Both the position numbers and the translations under genes were made by a program. DNA of 64,000 bases. Source: Nevskiaceae bacterium (GTDB lineage: Bacteria > Pseudomonadota > Gammaproteobacteria > Nevskiales > Nevskiaceae). The notes below the pieces were generated by a model, which was given only the letters and a program-made list of their open reading frames with translations, made no database searches and was not told the DNA's origin. The stretch lies in NCBI GenBank assembly GCA_004298465.1, contig SCRT01000001.1, positions 248,001 through 312,000 on the forward strand. Direction: 5' to 3'. Shown here piece by piece: positions 45,067 to 53,822 of the stretch (positions within the stretch are counted from its first letter, which is position 1; each line of letters starts with the position of its first letter).

Positions 45067-45608
45067 TTGCGAAAGCCTGGTTGGTAGTTGTGCTGTTCCT
45101 GGCGATGGCCTGCACGCTGCCTGTCCAGGCACGTGATATCCAGACTTGGAAGGATGTCAGCACAGCGGGTGTGGTGGTGCTTATGGGTGCATCCCTCGGG
45201 GTGCCGGCGGCCGGCGAAGACTGGCAAGGTTTGCTGCAAGCGGGCTTGTCTGACGCGAGTGCAGAGGGCATTGCGCTGCTGGGCAAGGCCGTCGTGCACG
45301 AGGAACGCCCCAATCATGCAGACGACAAGAGTTTCCCGTCCGGCCACAGCACGGTGGCGTTTGCGGCAGCCACTACGCTGTACCGCCGTTACGGCTGGCA
45401 ATACGGATTTCCCGCCTATGGCGTTGCGACACTGGTCGGTGCGGCGCGCGTCCTTGCGGATGAGCACCACTGGTGGGATGTCGCCGCCGGCGCGGCTTTC
45501 GGCATTGGGGCCGGGTGGCTGTTCACGCGGCCGATCGACGGCCAGGTGCAATTGACGCCGTGGATCGGCTATCGCAGTGGCGGTGTGATCCTGTCCGCCC
45601 AGTGGTAG
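45063..45608 (+). CDS. PAP2-family phosphatase
   Basis: The 181-residue product has a signal peptide or membrane helix at 4-23 and the three phosphatase motifs: K75...RP (KAVVHEERP), FPSGHST, and ARVLADEHHWWD (xRxxxxxHxxxD). It dephosphorylates lipid phosphates such as undecaprenyl pyrophosphate or lipid A phosphate in the periplasm. It starts at GTG 45063, overlapping the glycosyltransferase stop. Pairing with a lipid glycosyltransferase behind a PmrA-type box suggests envelope lipid remodelling. Confidence 0.85.
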   Translation: MIAKAWLVVVLFLAMACTLPVQARDIQTWKDVSTAGVVVLMGASLGVPAAGEDWQGLLQAGLSDASAEGIALLGKAVVHEERPNHADDKSFPSGHSTVAFAAATTLYRRYGWQYGFPAYGVATLVGAARVLADEHHWWDVAAGAAFGIGAGWLFTRPIDGQVQLTPWIGYRSGGVILSAQW

Positions 45609-45629
45609 CGGCGCAACGGGCCGGGTGGA

Positions 45630-46946
45630 TCAGACGTGAAACCGGCATGCGGCAACCGCGCCGCCGAGGGCGCCGCCGTTGTGCAGCGTGACTTCGGCCC
45701 CGTGCCGGGTTGCGATCCGGCGCACGATCGACAGCCCCAGCCCGCTGCCGGTTGCTCCGCTCCCCGGTGAACGATAGAAGCGATCGAACACGCGCCGGAC
45801 GTCTGCCAACGGAATGCCAGGCCCTGAATCTTCCACCCGCAGAATGGCCGTAGCGCCATCTGTCGACACGCTGACGTCGACCTGCCCGTTTGCTGGTGTG
45901 TACTTGACGGCGTTGTCGATCAGGTTCGACAGCAGGGTGCGCAGTGCCTCGGCATCGCCGTGGAGGGTGACCGGGCTGGTCTGGGCGACGCCGAGGTTGA
46001 TGTTGCGCGCCTGTGCAGCCGTGATGTGGGTGGCAACGGTGTCGCGTACCAGAGCCGGCAGATCCACGTCGGTCATGGCCAGCGGCGCTTCGGGGTCGTG
46101 GCGTGCCAGCGTCAGCAGCTGCCGTGTCAGGTGGACGCTGCGTTGCAACCCGGCTCGCAGTTCCGCAAGCGCCTGCTTGCGCAATTCGGGGGTTTCCACC
46201 CGCGCCAGCAACTGTGCCTGCAACTGGATGGCCGTTAGCGGCGTCAGCAGTTCATGTGCAGCATCGGAAACGAGATCCTTGCGCGCCTGCAGCGCGTGTT
46301 CGAGACGCGCCATCAAGCCGTTGAGTGATTCCGCCAGCGGCGTCAGTTCCTTCGGCATCGGGTTAAGCAGGGGAGACAGGTCGTCCGATGATCGGCCCCG
46401 TACGTCCGTGGCGAAGCGATCCAGCGGTTCCAGCCCCCGGCCGACGCCAAACCAGATCAGCCCTGCCGAAATCGGCAGGGCCGGCAGCAACGACAACAGC
46501 ACGCTGATCGCGATCTCGGCGATCGCCATTTCGCGCACCTTCATCGGCTGGCCAACGACGATCCGGCTTCCCTGTGTTAGCCGCGTGAAGGTCCGCCAGT
46601 GCCGGTGGCCGATGTGTACCGTCGCTGGCCCCGGCGCGGAATCGGCCGGCAGCAGCGCAGGCTCGTGGCTGTGGTAGACAAGTTCCCCCGTATCCCGCCG
46701 GCGTACCTCGACGACGAGCCCGTGCAGCGGGTTGTCCGCCGTCGTCGTGTGTATCCATGCCGGCAGCGCGCTTTGCCCGGCGAGCGGGGCCTCTGAAAAC
46801 GTGTAGGCGGCCTGCTCCAGCTGGCTGTCGAACTGTTCGTTGATCTCGTCACTGATGAGGGCATAGACCGCCACTGCCGCGACACACAGCAGCAGGCCGA
46901 TACTGGCCAGCAGGCGCCACAGCAAGCGTTTCCGGATGGACGTCAC
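45630..46946 (-). CDS. Sensor histidine kinase, QseC/PmrB-like
   Basis: The 438-residue kinase has membrane helices at about 10-32 and 144-168 around a ~110-residue periplasmic domain, HAMP, and the H-box SDAAHELLTPLTAIQLQ with His231. The N-box LLSNLIDNAVKYTP and G-boxes EDSGPGIP and GSGLGLSIV follow. The H-box has Leu where HELR is usual, which is uncommon. GTG 46944-46946 overlaps the regulator's stop (GTGA). The pair is transcribed away from the efflux genes; the signal is unknown. Confidence 0.88.
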   Translation of the reverse strand: MTSIRKRLLWRLLASIGLLLCVAAVAVYALISDEINEQFDSQLEQAAYTFSEAPLAGQSALPAWIHTTTADNPLHGLVVEVRRRDTGELVYHSHEPALLPADSAPGPATVHIGHRHWRTFTRLTQGSRIVVGQPMKVREMAIAEIAISVLLSLLPALPISAGLIWFGVGRGLEPLDRFATDVRGRSSDDLSPLLNPMPKELTPLAESLNGLMARLEHALQARKDLVSDAAHELLTPLTAIQLQAQLLARVETPELRKQALAELRAGLQRSVHLTRQLLTLARHDPEAPLAMTDVDLPALVRDTVATHITAAQARNINLGVAQTSPVTLHGDAEALRTLLSNLIDNAVKYTPANGQVDVSVSTDGATAILRVEDSGPGIPLADVRRVFDRFYRSPGSGATGSGLGLSIVRRIATRHGAEVTLHNGGALGGAVAACRFHV

Positions 46947-47608
46947 GATGTCGCTGCTGTCAGGCAGTAACCGATCCCGCGGATCGTGACGATGAATGAT
47001 GCCCCGAGCTTGCGGCGCAGGCCGTGGATGAAGACCTCGAGCGTGTTGCTCCCCACTTCCTCTCCCCAGCCATACAGCTTCTGGTACAGCTGGTCGCGCG
47101 TCAGTACTGCCCGTGGATGTTCCATCAAGGCCTGAAGGACCGCGAATTCACGAATCGTCAACGTCACGGGCTGGCCGGCCCTGGAGACTTCACGGGTCGT
47201 CATGTCGAGGCTGACGTCACCATGCTCCAGCAGCGCTTGCGCATGGCCTGCACGCCGCCGCAGCAAAGCGCGGATGCGGGCCGACAATTCGTCGAGATCG
47301 AAGGGTTTCGGCAGGTAGTCGTCCGCACCAGCGTCCAGCCCGGCAATGCGGTTGGAGACGGAATCCCGTGCCGTCAAGATCAGCACCGGCAGCCGTGAAC
47401 GCCGGGCGCGCAGCCGTGTCAGAACCTCCATGCCGTCGCGGCCGGGCAAGCCAAGGTCCAGCAGCATCAGGTCGTGGCCGCCGACGGCGAGGGCGGTATC
47501 TGCCGTGTTGCCATCGCGCACCCAGTCCACCACGTAGGTTTCCGCGCGCAGTGCCTGCAGCACAGCGCGCCCGATCATTTCGTCATCCTCGACCAGCAGC
47601 AGGCGCAT
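46943..47608 (-). CDS. OmpR-family response regulator, QseB/PmrA-like
   Basis: The 221-residue regulator has a receiver domain (VEDDE, phospho-acceptor Asp51 in LMLLDLGLPG, Lys in YLPKPFD) and a winged-helix DNA-binding domain with LYGWGEEVGSNTLEVFIHGL and VTIRGIGYCL, the QseB/PmrA/BasR signature. ATG 47608 has GGAG upstream; open frame further upstream only mirrors the efflux gene. A PmrA/QseB-type direct repeat lies 35 bases upstream (47643-47659), consistent with autoregulation. Confidence 0.92.
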   Translation of the reverse strand: MRLLLVEDDEMIGRAVLQALRAETYVVDWVRDGNTADTALAVGGHDLMLLDLGLPGRDGMEVLTRLRARRSRLPVLILTARDSVSNRIAGLDAGADDYLPKPFDLDELSARIRALLRRRAGHAQALLEHGDVSLDMTTREVSRAGQPVTLTIREFAVLQALMEHPRAVLTRDQLYQKLYGWGEEVGSNTLEVFIHGLRRKLGASFIVTIRGIGYCLTAATS

Positions 47609-47642
47609 GCACACTCCACGATATGGTTGGGATCTGCGACCC

Positions 47643-47659
47643 TTTAATTGTGGATTAAG
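47643..47659. promoter_or_regulatory. PmrA/QseB-type box between the regulator and efflux genes
   Basis: TTTAAT-TGTGG-ATTAAG has the 11-base period and TTAA cores of PmrA/QseB boxes (first hexamer full match, second differs at one base). It is placed to act on both the regulator (- strand) and the efflux operon (+ strand). Confidence 0.6.
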
Positions 47660-47699
47660 CCGCGAACTCCAACATGCTAAAGCTATTTGCCGAAGGTTG

Positions 47700-49109
47700 A
47701 TGAGGATGCAAGGCATCCATGGATGGTCCTGTTTTGTAGCTGCTGCTGTCCTGTCTGCGAGTTCGGGGTGCGCCGTTTTCCAGGCGCGCCCATTGCCGGC
47801 CCAGGTTGGGGCCGCAGCGGCGGGTGACGTGCACGTCGATGTCGCGAGTATGCCGGTACAGGACCTGACGCACCACGTTTTCGACCCGCGTGATGGGCTG
47901 GACGAGACGGAAACCGCGATGCTGGCCGTCGCCAACAACCCGGACCTGAAAGTGTTGCGCGACGCGCTTGGCATTGCGCATGCCCAGGCCTTCGCCGCCG
48001 GCTTGCTGCCCGACCCGCAGCTTACGGCGTCACGGGATTTTGTCACCGGTAGTGCGGCAGGTGCCACCAGTCCGTTTGGGCTCGGCATTTCCTGGGATGT
48101 CGGCCAGTTGCTGACGCGTTCCGCACAGACCCGGGCCGCACAGTGGAACACGCGGCAGGTCGACCTGAACCTGTTGTGGGCGGAATGGCAGACCATTGCG
48201 CAGGCGCGCGTGCTGTTTGCCCGCGTGGTGAATGCCCGGGCGACGGTGGCGCGCCTGCAGACCGAGGCCACCATTCTGGCCCCCTTGCAGAAACACATCG
48301 ACCACGCCGTTGCTGCCGGTAACCTGAGTGCCGACCTGGCCGTCACGGGTCTGTCCGCTGTTTCCGACGCCCACCAGAAGTTGACGGCGGAACAGGCGGC
48401 GCTGAACGATGCCGAACACGCGCTGCTGCTGCTGCTGGGCTTGCAGACGCAGGCGCCGCTGCAGCTGGTGGGTGAAGCAACCCGGGTCGCGCCCGATGCC
48501 GCCCAGCTTCACGCGGCGCTTGCCGATTTGCCGCGGCGGCGGCCCGACCTACTGGCTTTGCAGGCCGGCTATGAATCGCAGAACCAGAAATTGCGCGAGG
48601 CGATCCTCAAGCAGTTTCCGGCGATCAGCGTCGGTTTCAACCGTGCACGCGACAACAGCGCCGTGTACACGAGTGGGGTCTCGATCGGGCTGACGCTGCC
48701 GCTGTTCAATCGCAATCGCGGCAACATTGCCATTGAGAAAGCCACGCGCAGCAACCTGTATGACACTTACGCGGCGCGCCTGCTGGCCACGGGAAATGAG
48801 GTCGATCGCCTGGCTGTGCAGTTGAGCCTGCAGCAGGCGGCGCAGCCCCGGATCGAAGCGCACGCCAACCGTCTGGACGCTGACCTGCGCCGTGGTGAAG
48901 CCGCCTTCAACGATTACCAGCTCGATCTTCCCACTTATCTCGCCATGCGCAGCAACGCCCTGGCCGCCGACCTTCAGCGCCTGCAAGCGCGGCAGACCCT
49001 TGCGGAAACCGGCATTGCGCTGCAGACCCTGCTGGGTGGCAACTGGAGCGCCGCCGCGCGCGCCACCTTGTCGGCTCATTCTTCAACCGCTGCAGGTCCA
49101 TCTTCATGA
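47700..49109 (+). CDS. TolC-family outer-membrane efflux lipoprotein
   Basis: The ~469-residue product has a lipoprotein-type signal (SCFVAAAVLSASSGCAVF, cysteine near residue 24) and two OEP repeats with long coiled coils (ETEATAMLAVANNPDLKVLR-like and DLPRRRPDLLALQAGYESQN). It forms the outer-membrane duct of the tripartite pump encoded downstream. Start codons ATG 47700 and ATG 47706 are both possible. The stop overlaps the adaptor gene by four bases. Confidence 0.85.
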   Translation: MRMQGIHGWSCFVAAAVLSASSGCAVFQARPLPAQVGAAAAGDVHVDVASMPVQDLTHHVFDPRDGLDETETAMLAVANNPDLKVLRDALGIAHAQAFAAGLLPDPQLTASRDFVTGSAAGATSPFGLGISWDVGQLLTRSAQTRAAQWNTRQVDLNLLWAEWQTIAQARVLFARVVNARATVARLQTEATILAPLQKHIDHAVAAGNLSADLAVTGLSAVSDAHQKLTAEQAALNDAEHALLLLLGLQTQAPLQLVGEATRVAPDAAQLHAALADLPRRRPDLLALQAGYESQNQKLREAILKQFPAISVGFNRARDNSAVYTSGVSIGLTLPLFNRNRGNIAIEKATRSNLYDTYAARLLATGNEVDRLAVQLSLQQAAQPRIEAHANRLDADLRRGEAAFNDYQLDLPTYLAMRSNALAADLQRLQARQTLAETGIALQTLLGGNWSAAARATLSAHSSTAAGPSS

Positions 49110-50134
49110 ACCCTGTGCACCTTGTTATCCCTGTCATGCTGGCTCTGTTTCCTGCAGCGCAAGCCGCGCAGGAAACGCCTTCGGTCAGCGTCGAAGTCAC
49201 CACCGCCATGCCGCAGCAGCACGATTTTGCCGAGATGGTGAACGGCTACGGCAGCGTGGAAACCGATCCGCGCGCCACGTTTGCCGTGTCGTTGCCACTG
49301 GCGGGCCAGGTCACGCAGTTGATGGTCGTGACCGGGCAGACGGTTGCGTCCGGGCAGCCTTTGTTGGTGTTCACGGCCGATCCCGCCGGGCGGCTGGTTT
49401 TTGAACAAGCGCAAGCGGACTTGAAGCTGACGCGCGCAGCGCTGGCGCAGACCCAGGCGCTGTACGCCCAGCACCTGGCTACCCAGGGCCAGCTCGATGC
49501 CACACGCAAAGCTTTGGCAGATGCCGAGGCCAACGTGGCGACGCAACAAGCACTGGGCAGCGGCCGCTCCAGGATCGAGATTAAGGCGCCCATCGCCGGC
49601 GTCGTGGAGACGATCGCCGTCGCTACCGGGCAGCGCGTTGCCGCCGCGACTTCGTTGCTGCAATTGGCACCGGCGCAGCAGCGGCTGGTGCGGGTCGGAG
49701 TGGAACCTGGCGATGCAGCGCGGCTGAAGGTCGGGCAGGCGGCAGCGCTGGTTCCGGCGTTTGGTGGCGCCACGTTCGCCGGCAAGCTGCTGCAGACCGG
49801 CCAGGCCGTGAATGCCCAGACCCGGCTGGTGGACGTTCTGGTCAGCATGCCGGCGGATGCACCGCTGCCGCTGGGCAGTGTGGTGCAGGCGCAGATCGAA
49901 AGCGCGCATATCCAGGCTTGGGCAGTGCCGCGCGGCGCCGTGCTCAGCGACGCGCAGGGCGCCTACCTGTTCCAGATCGACCACGATGTCGCCCATCGCG
50001 TCGACGTAAAGCTCGTGCAGCCGAAAGGCGACAGCGTTGGCGTGCTTGGCCCCCTGAAAGCGGCACTTCCCGTGGTGGTGCTGGGCAGCCATGAACTCGC
50101 CGATGGCATGGCTGTGCGAGTCAAGACGCCATGA
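49106..50134 (+). CDS. RND efflux periplasmic adaptor (MFP)
   Basis: The 342-residue product has a signal peptide (PVMLALFPAAQA) and the adaptor fold: barrel-sandwich halves VSLPLAGQVTQLMVVTGQTV and IKAPIAGVVETIAVATGQRV around a short helical hairpin, then beta-barrel VRVGVEPGDAARLKVGQAAA and a C-terminal membrane-proximal domain. It bridges the RND pump and the TolC protein. It overlaps both neighbours by four bases. Confidence 0.92.
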   Translation: MNPVHLVIPVMLALFPAAQAAQETPSVSVEVTTAMPQQHDFAEMVNGYGSVETDPRATFAVSLPLAGQVTQLMVVTGQTVASGQPLLVFTADPAGRLVFEQAQADLKLTRAALAQTQALYAQHLATQGQLDATRKALADAEANVATQQALGSGRSRIEIKAPIAGVVETIAVATGQRVAAATSLLQLAPAQQRLVRVGVEPGDAARLKVGQAAALVPAFGGATFAGKLLQTGQAVNAQTRLVDVLVSMPADAPLPLGSVVQAQIESAHIQAWAVPRGAVLSDAQGAYLFQIDHDVAHRVDVKLVQPKGDSVGVLGPLKAALPVVVLGSHELADGMAVRVKTP

Positions 50135-53100
50135 AGGCGATGCTGTGGCTGCGGGCGCATCGGCGCTCGATCCTGTTCCTGTGTGCGGTACTCACCGCTG
50201 GTGGACTGTTCTCGGCGTTCTCCATGCCGGTGTCGCTGTTTCCGAACGTGGCTTTCCCGCGCGTGCAGGTGTTCCTCGACGCCGGTGTGCGCCCGGCTGA
50301 TCAGATGGCCCTACAGGTCACGCGGCCGGTGGCGGAAGCCGTCCGCGACGTCCGCGGCGTGGTCAACGTGCGCTCCACCACCAGCCGCGGCAGCTCGTTG
50401 GTGACAGTCGACTTCGGCTGGGGCACCGACATGCGCCGCGCATTGCTGGAAGTTGACGCGGCAATTTCGGAGATCATGCCCGAGTTGCCGGCCGGCACAC
50501 GGCTGCATACGCGCCGTTCAGAGCCGAACATCTTCCCGATCATTTCCTACAGCCTGCGTTCGCACACGCAATCGCTCGCCGAACTCTACGATCTGGCGCA
50601 ATACCAGTTGCGCCCGCTGCTGTCTTCCGTGCCGGGTGTGTCCCAGGTGCAGGTGCAGGGTGGGGCGCTTGCGGAGTATCACGTCGATGTCGACCCGGTG
50701 AAGCTGCGGGCGCTGAACCTGTCGCTGGCCGATGTCACCACGGCGGTGTCGGAAGCTGCGACGATCCGTGGCCTCGGCCGGCTGGAAGATCATTACAAGC
50801 TGTCCCTGATCCTCGCCAGCAACCAGCCCGACAGCGTGCAGGCGCTGGAAAAGCTCGTGGTGCGGGCCGGACCGGGCGGTGCCATCACGCTGGGGTCCGT
50901 GGCTCGCGTGTCGATGGGCGTCGTGCCGCAGTTCGTGCGCGTCACCGCCGATGGGCAGGATGCCGTGCTGCTGTCCATCTACCAGCAGCCGGACGGCAAC
51001 AGCGTGCAGATCGCGCGTGACGTGAGACAGCGGCTGGCCGACTACGCGCCGCAGATGCCGGCGGGCGTCAAGGTCGCAAACTGGTACGACCAGACGCAGC
51101 TCGTGATCGGCGCCGCCGCCAGCGTACGCGACGCGATGCTGATCGGCATCCTGCTGGCCGGCCTCGTGTTGTGGGCGTTCCTGAAGAACGGCCGCATCCT
51201 GCTGGTGGCGCTGCTTGACCTGCCGGCGGTGCTGGCGGTGACCGTGCTGCTGCTGCACGTCACCCATCAAAGCTTCAACATGATGACGCTGGGCGGCATG
51301 GCCGCGGCCGTCGGGCTGATCCTCGATGACGTGATCGTCATGCTCGAACACATCGTGCGGCGGCTGCGCGACGGCACCGGCACCGCGCGGGTGCGTATCG
51401 CCAGCGCCGCCTGGGAGTTCGCCAGCCCGCTGACCGGTTCCTCGGCGGCGACCATCGTCATCTTCGTTCCGCTGGCTTTCCTGTCGGGCGTGACGGGCGC
51501 GTTCTTCAAGGCGCTGTCGCTGACCATGGCCGGTGGCCTGCTCATCTCCTGGGTGTTCGCGTTCTTCGCCGTGCCGCTACTCGCGGACTGGCTGCTGGAC
51601 GAGCGCCACGTGCATGAAGCGCCGCCCGGCCCGGTGGCGCGGCGCGTGCAAGGCTTCTACGAACGCCTGCTGCCGCGCGTGCTGCGGCGGCCGTGGCTGA
51701 TTCTGCTCGGCATCGTGCCGCTCGTGGCGTGTGGCGCGGTCGCCTTCACCCAGGTCGGCAGCGGCTTCATGCCGAAGATGGATGAAGGCGGTTTCATCCT
51801 CGACTACCGCGCTGCACCGGGCACTTCGCTGCGCGAAACCGACCGCCTGCTGCGCCAGGTGGAGGCGATCATTCAGGCCAACCCCTGGGTCGACACCTAT
51901 TCGCGGCGTACCGGCACGCAGCTCGGCGGCGGCATCACCGAGTCCTACGAGGGCGATTTTTTTGTCCGCCTCAAGTCCGGCAAGCGGCCGCCGATCGAGG
52001 ACGTCATGAACAACGTGCGCCAGCAGGTGGAGGCCAGCGTGCCCGGCCTGCACATCGAGCTGGCGCAGCTCATGGAAGACGTGATCGGCGATCTCACCTC
52101 GGTGCCGCAGCCGATCGAAGTCAAGCTTTACGGCGACAACGACATGCAGTTGCTGACCACTGCCCGCGAGGTTGCCGCAGCCATCACGCAAGTGCCCGGC
52201 ATCGTGGATGTTTCCGACGGCATCAAGCCGGCCGGTGACGCGCTGGAAGTGCAGGTCGACTCGGCCCGCGCCGCGCTGGAAGGGATGACGCCCGCCAGCG
52301 TCGCGGCGCAGGTCGCAAACGCCGAGGAAGGCGTGGTGGCCGCACAGCTTCCCGAGCCGCCGAAGGTCGTCGGCGTACGAGTCTGGCTGCCGCCATCCAG
52401 CCGCCAGCGGACTGAACAGGTGGCGGCGCTCGATATTCGCGCCCCGGACGGCCATGTCTTTCCGTTGTCCCGCGTGGCCACGCTCAAGCCGGTGCAAGGC
52501 CAGCCGCAGATCACCAGCGAGAACCTGAAACGCATGGTGGCGGTGACGGCGCGCATCGAAGGCCACAGTCTGGGTACGGTCGCCGCCGGCGTGAAAGCCA
52601 CGCTCAACCACACCGGCGTCATTCCACACGGCGTGTATTACCGGATGGGCGGCCTCTATGCTCAGCAGCAGAAGGCGTTTCTGGGCATGACGGTGGTGCT
52701 GGCTGCGGCCGTGGCGCTGGTGTTCGTGCTGCTGTTGTTCCTGTACGAACAATTCTTCATTGCCCTCACGATCTTGGCCATGCCGCTGACCGCGATGGCT
52801 GCGGTGTTCATCGGCCTGTGGGTCACCGGCATCGAGCTGGACATTTCCTCGATGATGGGCATGACGATGATCGTCGGCATCGTCACGGAAATCGCCATCT
52901 TCTATTTCTCGGAATTCGCCAACCTGCCCGCCAGCCAACCGCTGGAACAACGCCTCCTGGACGCCGGCCGCCACCGCATGCGGGCCATCCTGATGTCGGC
53001 GCTGGCCGCGATCCTGACGTTGATGCCGCTGGCGCTCGCCATCGGCTCCGGCGCACGGCTCCAGCAGCCGCTCGCCGTCGCCATCATCGCCGGCTTCATC

Positions 53101-53184
53101 GCCGCCGTGCCGCTGGTGTTGGTGGCGATGCCGGGCTTGTATGGCTGGATCGCGGGCCGCGGAGAGGAAACGCATGCCGATTGA
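50131..53184 (+). CDS. RND efflux permease (AcrB/HAE-family)
   Basis: The 1017-residue inner-membrane pump has the twelve-helix RND layout with two large periplasmic loops: start helix RSILFLCAVLTAGG, FPNVAFPRVQV, the TM4 region with MTLGGMAAAVGLILDDVIVM (proton-relay Asp-Asp), TM10 region GMTMIVGIVTEIAIFYFSEF. The paired acidic residues in LILDDVIVML match drug-type (HAE) pumps. The substrate is not determined; adjacency to copper genes alone does not show a metal pump. It ends 93 bases before the CopL-like gene. Confidence 0.93.
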   Translation: MKAMLWLRAHRRSILFLCAVLTAGGLFSAFSMPVSLFPNVAFPRVQVFLDAGVRPADQMALQVTRPVAEAVRDVRGVVNVRSTTSRGSSLVTVDFGWGTDMRRALLEVDAAISEIMPELPAGTRLHTRRSEPNIFPIISYSLRSHTQSLAELYDLAQYQLRPLLSSVPGVSQVQVQGGALAEYHVDVDPVKLRALNLSLADVTTAVSEAATIRGLGRLEDHYKLSLILASNQPDSVQALEKLVVRAGPGGAITLGSVARVSMGVVPQFVRVTADGQDAVLLSIYQQPDGNSVQIARDVRQRLADYAPQMPAGVKVANWYDQTQLVIGAAASVRDAMLIGILLAGLVLWAFLKNGRILLVALLDLPAVLAVTVLLLHVTHQSFNMMTLGGMAAAVGLILDDVIVMLEHIVRRLRDGTGTARVRIASAAWEFASPLTGSSAATIVIFVPLAFLSGVTGAFFKALSLTMAGGLLISWVFAFFAVPLLADWLLDERHVHEAPPGPVARRVQGFYERLLPRVLRRPWLILLGIVPLVACGAVAFTQVGSGFMPKMDEGGFILDYRAAPGTSLRETDRLLRQVEAIIQANPWVDTYSRRTGTQLGGGITESYEGDFFVRLKSGKRPPIEDVMNNVRQQVEASVPGLHIELAQLMEDVIGDLTSVPQPIEVKLYGDNDMQLLTTAREVAAAITQVPGIVDVSDGIKPAGDALEVQVDSARAALEGMTPASVAAQVANAEEGVVAAQLPEPPKVVGVRVWLPPSSRQRTEQVAALDIRAPDGHVFPLSRVATLKPVQGQPQITSENLKRMVAVTARIEGHSLGTVAAGVKATLNHTGVIPHGVYYRMGGLYAQQQKAFLGMTVVLAAAVALVFVLLLFLYEQFFIALTILAMPLTAMAAVFIGLWVTGIELDISSMMGMTMIVGIVTEIAIFYFSEFANLPASQPLEQRLLDAGRHRMRAILMSALAAILTLMPLALAIGSGARLQQPLAVAIIAGFIAAVPLVLVAMPGLYGWIAGRGEETHAD

Positions 53185-53277
53185 TGATCATTGCTTGATG
53201 CTATCGGGTCGACGGCAGGGGCACCGGACGCGGCAGCCGGCTTGCGCGTCGGATGCGGCGAAGTTAAAGTTTTAGCC

Positions 53278-53697
53278 ATGTACGGATCGCGCCGTTTCCA
53301 CGTGATCGCTTTTCACTGTCTGCTGGCGCTGGCCTTGTTTGCGTCGGCCGCTTTCACGTTCGAGGCTGTGGCCCATCCGTTGGTCATGAGTGGCATGGGT
53401 AGTGGCGCTGGACATGCGCTGACCACGGAGGCTGGCCGTGCCATGCCGGCGCATTGCGACGGGATGGTCGTATTGCCGGTGGCACCCACGAATCCGTCGG
53501 CCTCATCGCCGGCTGGAGAAGGGCATGCGTGCTGCACTGCCGGGCATTGTGTTTGCACGGCAGGTTGTATCGGCATGGTCGGGATGACCCGGCCTGCTGA
53601 TGGCGGATGGGCGCGACCCTCGCCAACGGCTTTCCCTGTTCACGTCACCATCGCTTTGGCCCACGCCGGGTTACTGTTGCGACCTCCGATCTTCTGA
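53278..53697 (+). CDS. CopL-like Cys/His/Met-rich protein
   Basis: The 139-residue product has an N-terminal membrane segment or signal (IAFHCLLALALFASAAFTFE) and a Cys/His/Met-rich middle: MSGMGSGAGHALTT, MPAHCDGMV, HACCTAGHCVCTAGCIGMVG. It precedes copA and copB as copL does in xanthomonads, where CopL is needed for copper-induced expression. The similarity is by composition and position; sequence homology is not certain. ATG 53278 gives the signal peptide at the N-terminus. Confidence 0.55.
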   Translation: MYGSRRFHVIAFHCLLALALFASAAFTFEAVAHPLVMSGMGSGAGHALTTEAGRAMPAHCDGMVVLPVAPTNPSASSPAGEGHACCTAGHCVCTAGCIGMVGMTRPADGGWARPSPTAFPVHVTIALAHAGLLLRPPIF

Positions 53698-53822
53698 TTC
53701 CCGCATGGGCGGAATTTGCGCTGCCCAGGTTGCACGCGTGACCGCTGGTGTGCGGCACGGGTGCCGATTCAGCTGCGACCGGCGCTGCCATGCGCTTGTT
53801 GCACGACGATGGGAATCCACAG

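Noticed and set aside
51577-53175. 532-codon - strand open frame
   Set aside because: Antisense of the RND permease; the composition is His/Arg-rich as expected for a shadow.
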